A stretch of DNA of 61,312 nucleotides. Source: Anaerolineae bacterium (GTDB lineage: Bacteria; Chloroflexota; Anaerolineae; B4-G1; DUEL01). The stretch covers positions 1 to 61,312 of the forward strand of contig JAFGEI010000162.1 in the NCBI GenBank assembly GCA_016931695.1. Direction: 5' to 3'. The notes beneath the pieces are model-generated. The model did not search any database. It was not told the origin of the DNA and was given only the letters and a program-made list of their open reading frames with translations. Position numbers and translations under genes: made by a program. Below are positions 45,354 to 54,900 of the stretch, one piece after another (positions within the stretch are counted from its first letter, which is position 1; each line of letters begins with the position of its first letter).

Positions 45354-45863
45354 CTACGCCGGACGATTGGCTTTGATGGCCAGGCGGACCACCTTGTCCT
45401 GAAATGGGCGGGGGAATTCGGTTGTGATGCGGTCGATGTGCTCTTTGAGTTGGCTGCGCAGGAAAGGGTAGGCCTGCTCCGCAATTGCAAAATCGGCGAT
45501 CAGAAACTCGAAAATCGCGTTGGTTTCTGAATGTTCCAGGTCGTGGGCCAGCTGGTAGGCATCCTCCAGCGTTTTTACGCTCTGCAGCATCTTTTCTGGG
45601 GACAGTTGGAGAAGGCGTTGGGCGCTTGTCACCATCTGGGAAGATGCCGGCTGGGCAAGTTTCTCGTCACTCAGACGCTGTTGCAGCTTTTCCAACCACA
45701 AGGCATGGCCTGTTTCTTCCTTTGCGTATTGTTCCCAAAAAACCGCCACGTCCGGATGGTGGGAAAACAGCTGTGCCAGTTCCAGGTAAAAGGCCTCTGC
45801 GCCTCGTTCCAGGGCAATGGCCATTTCGATCAGTTCGCCAATCGTTTCTTGGGGCATTTTCAT
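45354..45863 (-). CDS. Rubrerythrin/ferritin-like diiron protein
   Basis: The 169-residue protein is a predicted four-helix bundle with diiron ligands: Glu in ALERGAEAFYLELA, EETGHALWLE (ExxH pair) and LEHSETNAIFEFLI with a second Glu/His set. Rubrerythrin-like proteins reduce peroxide or handle iron; the C-terminal rubredoxin domain of true rubrerythrin is absent. An internal stretch LLQLSPEKMLQSVKTLEDA is not typical of ferritin. It lies 24 bp after the receiver-kinase gene on the same strand, so it is probably in that operon, which suggests a link to stress signalling. Confidence 0.75.
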   Translation of the reverse strand: MKMPQETIGELIEMAIALERGAEAFYLELAQLFSHHPDVAVFWEQYAKEETGHALWLEKLQQRLSDEKLAQPASSQMVTSAQRLLQLSPEKMLQSVKTLEDAYQLAHDLEHSETNAIFEFLIADFAIAEQAYPFLRSQLKEHIDRITTEFPRPFQDKVVRLAIKANRPA

Positions 45864-45887
45864 CTCCCAGTTTGACAGGGCTCACGA

Positions 45888-47126
45888 TCAGGTGGGGAGC
45901 GGGAGCAGGATATGGAAGGTGCTTCCGGGCAGCTTTTCTTCGTCTCGCCCCTCGCTCTCGACCCAGATTTTTCCGCCATGGGCCTCGACAATTCCCCGCG
46001 CTACCGTCAGGCCCAGGCCCATCCCGCCCCCTTTGAAAGCGGTTTTGCTGGTGCGGTGCAGCGAGGTGTTCTCCAGCACGTAGAAGCGGTCAAAGATGCG
46101 ATCTCGCTCTTGCGGGTCGATGCCGATGCCGGTGTCCTTGATGGTCAGATGTACTGTATCTTCCAGCACCCGCCCTGATAAGGTGATCGTTCCCCCGTCC
46201 GGCGTGTATTTGACCGAGTTGCTGATGACGTTCCACAGTACCTGGTAGATGCGTTGGGAATCGACCCGCAGCGGCGGCAGGTTTTCCAGGTTATCGAATA
46301 CAAATTCCAATGACCGTCCAGCATCCAGGCTGGTGAGATTCTTGATCACGCTTTCGACCATGGTGTTGATTTCGATGGGTACGATCTTTAGGTCCAGCTT
46401 GTTTGCGTCGATCAGCGTGACGTTGAGAATGTCCTCCACCACCTGGCTCAGCCGCTTGGTCGCTTCGGCGACCTGGGAGATGAGGTAGCGGGGGCTTCCT
46501 TCTTCGTCCACGGCGCCGGGGATGTCGGGCATTGTCAGGAGGAGTTGGTTGTAGCCATAGATCACGGTCAGCGGGGTGCGCAGTTCGTGCCCCGCCAGGA
46601 TGACAAAGTCTGATTTCATGCGCTCAAGGTGCTGCAGATCCTCGTGGGCTTGCTGGAGCTCGCGGATTTTCTCCTCGAGCCGTTCTACCAGGCGGCGGCT
46701 GTATTCGACCAGGTATTCGCTCTTTTTCTCCTCTGACTCGACCTCTTCGCGCATGCCGCCGATGAATTCTTGCACCTGTTCCGGAAAGCGATCGATGTCA
46801 ATTGGTTTGGGGATATAACCGCTGCAGCCAGCGATCAAGGCGCGTTCTCGATCCCCTCTCAGGGCGGCAGCAGTGACGGCGACGATGGGGACATCCTTGA
46901 TGTGGTCAAAGGCGCGCAGCCGGGTGGTCACTTCGTAGCCATCCATCCCGCTGATGTTGATGTCCATCAAGACCAGTACCGGCTGCATCCGCTGTCCCAT
47001 CTCCAGCGCGGCCATGCCGTCCGTGACCACGGTGACATTATATCCCTCAGCGCCCAATACGCGCTGTACGAGGGTTGCGCTGGAAGGATCGTCTTCTACG
47101 TACAAGATCTGCGGTTTTTCAGTCAT
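45888..47126 (-). CDS. Receiver-histidine kinase (REC-HisKA-HATPase)
   Basis: The 412-residue soluble protein has an N-terminal receiver domain (about 5-120) with phospho-acceptor Asp55 in LVLMDINISGMDG, acidic residues in YVEDD and Lys in YIPKPID. A coiled coil (about 125-165) leads to the HisKA domain with His180 in GHELRTPLT and the HATPase with NVISNSVKYTPDGG, DTGIGI and GMGLGLTVARGIV. No membrane segment or input sensor is present, so phosphorylation of the receiver by another kinase may control the kinase part. The ATG overlaps the stop of the PLP-enzyme-receiver gene by 8 bp, so they are coupled. Confidence 0.93.
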   Translation of the reverse strand: MTEKPQILYVEDDPSSATLVQRVLGAEGYNVTVVTDGMAALEMGQRMQPVLVLMDINISGMDGYEVTTRLRAFDHIKDVPIVAVTAAALRGDRERALIAGCSGYIPKPIDIDRFPEQVQEFIGGMREEVESEEKKSEYLVEYSRRLVERLEEKIRELQQAHEDLQHLERMKSDFVILAGHELRTPLTVIYGYNQLLLTMPDIPGAVDEEGSPRYLISQVAEATKRLSQVVEDILNVTLIDANKLDLKIVPIEINTMVESVIKNLTSLDAGRSLEFVFDNLENLPPLRVDSQRIYQVLWNVISNSVKYTPDGGTITLSGRVLEDTVHLTIKDTGIGIDPQERDRIFDRFYVLENTSLHRTSKTAFKGGGMGLGLTVARGIVEAHGGKIWVESEGRDEEKLPGSTFHILLPLPT

Positions 47127-48798
47127 GGCCGTTTGTCTCCAACGCGTCGAGCACTTCTTGCAGCAGCTCTTCGTCGCTAAAGGCCCCTTTTTGCAGCAGC
47201 ATGCGGATGTGACCGCTCAAGCGGGCTCGTTCGTTAGGCGTCAGTTCCTGGGCAGTGGCGACGATGACGGGGATGCCTTGCAGTTCCTGGTCAGCTCGCA
47301 TCGCTTCCAACACCCCGAACCCGTCCACCTCGGGCATCATCAAGTCCAGTAAAACGACGTCGGGCCGTTCCCGGCGGATCATCTCCAGGCCGCTGCGCCC
47401 GTCGGTGGCCTCAAAAATCTGGTAATCGCCGCGCGCCTGGAGGATGCGTCGCAGCAGGCGGGCAGCGTTTGCGTCGTCCTCCAGGATGGCAATGCGCTGC
47501 ACGCTGCGATCCAGCTGCTCGAGGGTGCCCAGCAACCCGTCTTCGATCACCGGTGTCTCTTGGGGCAGCTCCACCGTCCGCGCCCATTCCTTGCCCAGCA
47601 GGTGTTTTTCCACCGGGAAGGTGTGACCGGAGCAGTTGACCACGACGATCTCGTCCCGGCGGACGATTCCTTCGCTGAGCAGTTTGAACAGGCCGGCAAA
47701 GGCCAGGGCAGCCGCCGGCTCCATCGAGATGCCGTTTAGCTTGGCCATCACGTGCATGGCGCGGAAGGTCTCTTCGTCGCTGATGGCGGCAAAGGCGCCG
47801 CCGTGCTCGCGGACGACCCGCTCGAGAAAGGTGTAGGCGGGGCCGGGGTTGCCCGTCGCGACGGTAATCACGCGAGTGTAGGGGTGGAGGACCGGCTCGG
47901 CAACCTGGAGCCCTTTTTGGTACGACCAGACCATTGGCGCGCAGCCCTCAGCCTGGATGCAGGCGAGGCGGGGCATGCGGTCCACCAGGCCCAACTTGAT
48001 CAGCTCCTGGTATCCTTTCCACACCCCTACCGGCCCCATCCCGCCGCTGACCGATTGAAAGTACCAGTCCGGTGCTCGCCAGGGCGTGTCTCCCTTTCCG
48101 AGAAAGAGGGGCAGCTGTTCGGCGATCTCGAAGGCGACCGTTTTCATGCTTTCGCGCGCGGCGATCGAGCGGATGCCGCGATCGATAAAGATGCCCTGGC
48201 GTCGTGCGAACTCGGCGGCGACTTTTTTGGTCTGGTCGTATGTGCCAGTGACCTTGACCACCTCGCTGCCGTAAATAGCAACTTCGCGCATCTTTTCGGG
48301 CGGGACGAGGCTGGTGACGAATGCCCACATCTTGATGCCGACCAGGGCGGAGTAGGCGGAGTAGGATATGGCGACGTTGCCCGTCGAGGCGACGATGGCC
48401 TCGGTAATCCCCAGTTCTTTCATCACCGACAGCGAAAGCGCAGCCTGCCGGTCCTTGAACGATCCGGTCGGCCCCTGTCGCTCGTCTTTGACATAGATGT
48501 GCGGCGCTCCCAGCATCATCCCCAGGTTTGTGGCGTGGAGCAGGGGCGTGCCGCCTTCCCCCATGGTCGCCCGGTTGGCATAGCTGTGCAAGGGGAGCAG
48601 TTCCCCGTAGCGCCACATGTCAAAGGGGCGGCCCTCGAGTGCCTGGGGCCAGGCCTGGGCGACCGCTTCATAATCGTATGCCACATCCCACCAGTCTCCC
48701 TGGCAGTGGGGGCATTGGAGCGGGGGACGGGCGAGTGGTTCTTGATGTCCACAGTCGGCACACTGCAAGTACGGCGAGGCAGCAACGGGAACGGTCAT
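47119..48798 (-). CDS. Threonine-synthase-like PLP enzyme fused to a receiver domain
   Basis: The 559-residue protein joins two complete modules. Residues 1-430 are a fold-type II PLP enzyme of the threonine synthase family: a zinc ribbon (Cys13, Cys16, Cys29, Cys32), the PLP lysine Lys115 in TGSFKDRQA, an ASTGN phosphate loop and VSGGMGPVGVWKG. Residues 445-559 are a receiver domain with ILEDD, phospho-acceptor Asp485 in LLDLMMPE, Thr in VIVATA and Lys in LLQKG. The linker is short and in frame. Threonine synthase makes threonine from O-phosphohomoserine; the true substrate here could differ. The gene has its own extended -10 promoter and overlaps the receiver-kinase gene. Confidence 0.93.
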   Translation of the reverse strand: MTVPVAASPYLQCADCGHQEPLARPPLQCPHCQGDWWDVAYDYEAVAQAWPQALEGRPFDMWRYGELLPLHSYANRATMGEGGTPLLHATNLGMMLGAPHIYVKDERQGPTGSFKDRQAALSLSVMKELGITEAIVASTGNVAISYSAYSALVGIKMWAFVTSLVPPEKMREVAIYGSEVVKVTGTYDQTKKVAAEFARRQGIFIDRGIRSIAARESMKTVAFEIAEQLPLFLGKGDTPWRAPDWYFQSVSGGMGPVGVWKGYQELIKLGLVDRMPRLACIQAEGCAPMVWSYQKGLQVAEPVLHPYTRVITVATGNPGPAYTFLERVVREHGGAFAAISDEETFRAMHVMAKLNGISMEPAAALAFAGLFKLLSEGIVRRDEIVVVNCSGHTFPVEKHLLGKEWARTVELPQETPVIEDGLLGTLEQLDRSVQRIAILEDDANAARLLRRILQARGDYQIFEATDGRSGLEMIRRERPDVVLLDLMMPEVDGFGVLEAMRADQELQGIPVIVATAQELTPNERARLSGHIRMLLQKGAFSDEELLQEVLDALETNGHD

Positions 48799-48829
48799 AA
48801 TACACTCCTGGTTAGCTGTGTTGTCCCTT

Positions 48830-48838
48830 ATTATACCA
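48830..48838 (-). promoter_or_regulatory. Extended -10 promoter for the PLP-enzyme-receiver operon
   Basis: On the minus strand TGGTATAAT gives a perfect TATAAT (48835-48830) with TGn before it. The -35 position holds TTTTCG, a poor match, which the extended -10 can offset. Start is near 48823, about 25 nt before the ATG at 48798, and CAGGAG lies between. Confidence 0.6.
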
Positions 48839-48882
48839 AAAGCTGGCCCAGACGAAAACTTGGATTTTTGGGCAACAGCGGT

Positions 48883-48906
48883 CGGGGCGACCGGCCGGTC
48901 GCCCCG
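48883..48906. repeat. 24-bp perfect palindrome
   Basis: CGGGGCGACCGG followed directly by its complement CCGGTCGCCCCG, without a loop. It lies between the end of the giant kinase gene and the promoter of the next gene, about 50 bp upstream of that -10. It may be a protein-binding operator or terminator stem; no T run follows in the minus direction. Confidence 0.5.
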
Positions 48907-48930
48907 AAAATATGCTTGTCGTTTGTCCGC

Positions 48931-51900
48931 TTACTCTTCCTGTTCGACGTGAATGTGGGTCCGGCCCAGTTTCCGCAGCGCGGCAGCAACGTCCTCCAGT
49001 AGTTCGTTCTTTTCCAGCATTCCTTTCTGGATCAATGCTTCGATGTTGTGGTTCAGGGTTTCGCGCTCTTCTGCCGTCAGCTCTTTGGCGGTGACGATGA
49101 TGATGGGGATCGTGCGGGTCGATTCATCCGCCTTGACCGCTTCCAGCACGGCAAACCCATCGACATCCGGCATCATCAGGTCGAGGACGATGATGTGGGG
49201 GCGAATCCCCTTGATCATGGCGATGGCTTCTTGCCCGTTGATCGCCTCAACGACTTCGTACCCTTCTTGGCTCTCGATCATCCGCCGCAGGAGCTTGCGG
49301 TCTTGTTCCTGGTCGTCGACGACCAGCACCAGGTGGTGCCCTTCCTCGCGGTCCAGGCGGTCGAGAGCGGCGATCAAGTCCTGTTCCAGGATCGGTTTGA
49401 TGAGGTAATCGGCCGCGCCCAGGCTCAGGCCGCGCTCTTTATCGCTGACGATGGTGCACATCACGACCGGGATGTGCCGGGTCTCGGGGTCGGCTTTGAG
49501 CTCCTGGATCACCTGCCAGCCGTCTTTGCCCGGCATCATGACGTCCAGGGTGATGGCCTGGGGAGAGAGGCGCTTGGCTTCCTCGATCACACGGCTGGGA
49601 TCGGTCAGCCCAATCACTTCGTAGCCCTGTTTGCGCAGGTAACGGCGGTAGAGGGTAATCACTCCTTCGTCGTCTTCCACGCAGAGGATGAGCTTGCCTT
49701 TTTTCTTTTCCTCGACCGGTTCCTCGGGCCAGATTTCCGCGGCAGTTTCTTCTTCCGGCTCCGGCGGGCCGGCTATGGGCAGGGTGAAGTAAAAAGTCGA
49801 CCCTTCTCCCACCTCGCTCTCCACCCACATTTCGCCGCCGTGCAGTTCGACCATCTGGCGGCTGAGGGTCAGGCCCAGCCCCGTGCCGCCGTATTTGCGG
49901 GAAGGCGACGCGTCGGCCTGGATAAAGGCCTCAAAAATGGTGCCCATTTTCTCTTCGGCGATGCCGATGCCGCTGTCGGTTACGGCCACCTGGATCATGT
50001 TGTTCTCTTGCAGCACTTTGACGGCGACGCGGATAAAGCCCTCCTCGGTGAACTTGGCCGCGTTGGAGACCAGGTTGAGCAGCACCTGTTGGACCCGCCG
50101 GCTGTCAGCGGTGATCTTGGGCAACTCGTCGGGAACTTGCTGCTGCAGTTCGACCGGCTTGTCTTTGACCAGGGCGATGGCGGTGGACATGACGGCACGG
50201 ACGATTTCTTTCAGATCGACGTCTTCCTCAAAGACCAGCTCCATCTTGCCTGCCTGGACCTTGGAGATGTCGAGGATGTCGTTGATCAAGCGCAGCAGGT
50301 GCTGACCGCTGGCGTGGATCGCTTCCAGGTCCTGTTTCTGCAGGTCCGTGACCGGCCCATCGATTCCTTTGAGGATCACGCGGGAAAAGCCGATGATCGA
50401 GTTGAGCGGCGTGCGCAGCTCGTGGGACATGTTGGCCAGGAACTGGGTCTTGAGCCGGTCGACTTCTTTGAGCTGTTCTGCCGTCTCGACCGCCTCCTGG
50501 TAGAGATAGGCGTTATCCAGGGCGACGCTGAGGTTGGCGGCAATGGTCTCGGCAAAAGTGACCTGCTCAGCAGTAGCGGCAGGCTGGCCCTGCAGTTGGC
50601 ACATTTCGAATACGCCGTGGATCTGGTCGCGGTAGACGAGGGGGACGTGGATCGCGGATTGGATGTGCAGATTTTGGGCCAGTTCCATCGCCAGCCCGGT
50701 CAAGTTATCGGTGTTTGACAGGATCTGGGCGCGCCTTCGCTTGACTACCTGGTACATGGAGGGGTTCATATCGCGGGTGATGAGCGTGTCCTCGGGCAAC
50801 AAAACGTCCTGGGCCTGTGCGTCGTGGATGGCGATGGGCTGCAGGGCGTCGTGCTCTGCCCGCCACAGCAGGATCGCGCTGGGTGTCTCGAGCTGGCGAG
50901 ACACCGCCTCCCCTGCGCGGTGCAACAGGCTTTCGGGGTCCATCGACTGACTGGCAGCCTGCATCACCTCGTTGATCAGGGAACGACGGCTCGCTTCCGC
51001 CTGCGTCTCGGCAAAGAGCTGAGCGTTGTCGATGGCGACGCCGGCCTGGCTGACCAGCGACTGCAACAGCGCGACGTCGGTCTGGTCGTAGGCGTGCGGT
51101 TTGTTGCTCTGCACGCTCAGTACGCCGATGACCCGTCCCTTGACTTTGATCGGTACGTCGAGCTCGGAGCGGGTGCCGGACAGTTCCGGAACCATGAGGT
51201 AGCGCGGGTCCTCGAGGACGTCGTTGACCAGCAGGGGTTGGCCGGTCCGGGCGGTCTCGGGCACGAGCCCCGGTCCATCCAGGCGCACCGTGACCATGCC
51301 GCGTTCCAGACGCTTGTTGGTCTCGCCAATCGTGCTGGTACTGCGCATCGCGATCTGATTTCCTTCCACCAGGGCGATGCTGACAAAGTAGTGCCCAAAG
51401 CGGGTCTTGGTGATGTCCACGATCTGGCGCAGGAGCACGTCCAGGTCGAGCACCGAGGTGATGGTGCGGCCCATCTCGTTGATCGCTTCCATCTCCCGCG
51501 CCCGGCGTTGGGTCTCTTGCAGCAGGCGCTGGTTTTCCAGCGTGATTGCCGCCTGACCGGTGATAGTTTGCAGCCCGTCGAGCAGCTTTTCCGAGAACGC
51601 CGTCGGTTGGTCAAAGCCGATGAGAAGCGTGCCGATGTGTCGTTTGCCGACGGCAATGGGGACGGCGGCAAAGGAGCGCAGGCCGCTGACCTCCATCAAC
51701 ATTTTGGTCGCATCGTTCAGGCGTGTGTCACTCTGAATGTCCTTGACGACGACGCGCTCCTTGGGGTCCAGTATGTCGAGGATCGGGTAGCTGGAGAGCA
51801 GCAGGCGGGTGCCGACCGGCTGGGAGGGGCGGTTGTCGGCCGACCAGCCCTCGGCCATGATGATGTGGGTCGGCTGGCTGCTTTCGTCGTATTCGAGCAG

Positions 51901-54900
51901 CAGCAGCCGGGCAAAGTCGACGCCGCTCTGGGCGGCGTAATCGACCAGGGCCTGGCGCACCTGGTCGGGCGTGAGGGCGGCGCCGATGCTGCGGCTGGCC
52001 TCGTAGAGGTCGCGCGTCTCGGAGAGCGCCCGCTCAGTTTCGGAGAAGAGGCGGGCGTTCTCGATGGCGTTGGCCAGGTGGTCGGCCATCGTCTGCAGGA
52101 TGGTCACATCCTCTCCGGAGAAGGCGGCGGCCTGGGCCGACTGGATGGACATGGCGCCAATGGCGTGGCCGCGGCTGATGAGGGGCAGGGCCATCTCGGA
52201 GCGGGTGTGGGGGAGGAACGGGTTGTCGAAGCGGATCGCTTCTTCGCCAACGTCGTGGGCAAAGCGGCCGGCGCTGTTGGCGATGGACCAGCCGATCATT
52301 GACATGCCGCCGATCTGGAGGCGGTGCCCGGCTTCCAGCATCTGCTGCCCCGGCTGGCCCGTGCCCGCCTGCAGTACCGCCCACTGACCGGCGTCGTCGA
52401 CCAGGAAAATACCGACGTAGTAGAGGTCAAACCGGCTGCGAATCAGCTCGGCAACCTGGGGCAGCAGCTCGTCCAGGTTGAGGATGGAGGATGCGGCCTG
52501 GGAGACCTCGGCCGCCGTCTCGAGTTGGGTGGCGCGGTAGCGGGTCTCTTCCAGCAGCCGCAGGTTCTCGACGGCGACGGTCATCTGCCGCACCAGGGAG
52601 CGGTAGGGACGGGTCTCGCGCTCGGTAAAGTGGTAGGCTTCCGGCCCGCTCAGGAGCAGCACCCCGATTTGGCGGTTCGCGGCCCACGAGGGGAGTGAGA
52701 CCAGCGTGCGCACGCCCTGCTCGGCAAACATTGCCCTGGCGGCGGCAGAGACCCGGTTGTCCTCTTGGATGTTGTCGGAGTAGAAGAGTTCGGTGGCAAA
52801 GGCGACCTCGACGGCGGCAAACGTATCCAGCGGGACGCGGGTTCCCGGCGCAATTGTCTCTCCTGCCTTTTCCCAACTGGCCATGGCGATCAAGGCGGCG
52901 GGGGCGTCGCTGGCGTCCCGTTCAATGTTCCACAGCACTGCCGCGTCGACGGTGGGGACGTGGACCTCTTCGACGATGGCGGCAATGATCTCTTTCAAGT
53001 CGCTGGCGGCAGAAATGCGGCGGCTGGCGCTGTAGAGGGTCTCTGTCTCGGCCAGCGTGGTCTGGGTCTCTTCGAACAGGTAGGCGTTCTGCAAGGCGAT
53101 GGCGGTTTGGCTGCCGATAGCGGTGAACAGGTCGAGGTCGTGTTGGCGGTACGCGTGGGCGGCCTGGTAACTCTGCACGGCCATGACGCCCAACACCCGC
53201 TCGCCGACCATCAGCGGCACGCCCATCCAGCACTTGGCCGTCTCTCCGACCTGCTCAATTCCGTGCTCGGCCAGGAACTGTGGCAGGTCTTGTTCGATCA
53301 ACAAGCTCTGCCGGGTACGGATGACATAGCCGGTGATACCTTCGTCGGCCGACATCACCGTGATCTGCTTGTCGATTTCGGATTCGGTGACGTCAAAGGC
53401 GAACGCTACCTGGTTTTTGTCCGCTTTGTAGAGCCCGATGTAAAAGTTGGTCGTGTCGACCAGCTGGGACGCGCCGCGATAGGCCTGTTCCAGCACCTCG
53501 CTGACGTTGAGGGTGGCGGTGAGGGCCTGGCCCAGATCGTTCAGCACCGCCAATTCCTCGGCGCGGATGTTGGCTTCCTCGAAGAGGTTGGCGTTCTGCA
53601 GCGCGATGGCCGTCTGGCTGGCAATGGCAGTCATCAGCTCCAGGTCTGCTTCGTCATAGGCGTGCGTGGTTTTATAGCTTTGCACGGTCATCACGCCCAG
53701 GATCTGGTCGCCGATCATGAGCGGAACGCCCATCCACGACTGGGCGGTCTTGCCAATCGACGCAATGCCCAATTTTTCCTTGACTGCCGCCATGTCTTTC
53801 TTGATCAGCAAGCTCTTGCGCGAGCGGATGATGTGACCGGTGAGCCCCTGGTCGGCGGGGAAGGACATGAGGTGCCCGTCGTCGACGGCATCCGTCACGT
53901 TGATTGCCAGGTTGACCATGTTGGTGTCGGCGTCGTAGAGGGCAATGTAAAAGTTGGCGGTGTCGATCAGTCGCGAGGCGCCCTGATAGGCCATCTCGAC
54001 GACCTCCCGCGTGTTAAAGGTGGCGGTGAGGGCCTGGGCCAGATCGTTGAGCACTGCCAACTCCTCGGCGCGGGCGCGGGCCTGCTCGAACAGCTGCCGG
54101 TTCTCAATGGCGGAGGAGAGGAGAGATGCGACCTGGAGCAGCATGTTGCCATCGCGGGAGGTGTAGATGCCCGGCTGTTCACTCCCCACGACCAACGCGC
54201 CGGCTGGCCTGCCGCCCAGGTAGATGGGTGCGGCGACGAACGAAGCGATGCCGTGATGTTCGTCTCCTTCGACGTCTGTTTTGAGAATCAGGCGGCCCTC
54301 TTCAATCACGGGGCGCAGGGTCGTATTTTCCAGTGGCACCCTGGTCCCAACCGGCCTTCCAGCAGCATCACCGTGGATGGCCATTGTCTCGAGGCTGTCC
54401 GCCTCGGCAGTGAGCATGGTGACGCTGACCCGGTCGGCGGCAAAGATGCTGCTGGTCTGGGCTGCGGCAATGTCGAAAAGTTCCTGCACGTCGACGGCGC
54501 GGCTCAACTGCTCGCTCATCTCGTTCAGCTTGGCCAGGCGTTGGGCCTGCTCCTCCGTCGTTGCCAGGGCGCTCTGGGTTTCCTCGAACAGGCGGGTCCG
54601 TTCCAGCGCCTGGGCCATCTGGTCGCTGATGGTCTCGACCATGTCGATCTCGTCTTCGGTCCACTGGCGCGCCTGGTCGACCTCCTGGACGTCGATGACG
54701 CCAATGACCTGGTCCCCCAGCTTGATCGGCACGGCCAGGGTGGACTTGATCCCGTCGCCATTTTCCGGCGCGGTGAGGGCGATGCTGCGCCCCTTTTGCA
54801 TGGCCAGCTCGATTTCCTCTGCGACGAGGTCGGCCATGGACGGCCCGCCCAGGCGCGAATACTCGTAGGACACGACGCCCCGCTCGGCGGTGAGGCGGCT

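Noticed and set aside
47430-47530. Two adjacent genes wrongly read as one enzyme-receiver fusion
   Set aside because: The linker region has no stop codon, no ribosome site and no start suited to the receiver; the frame is continuous.
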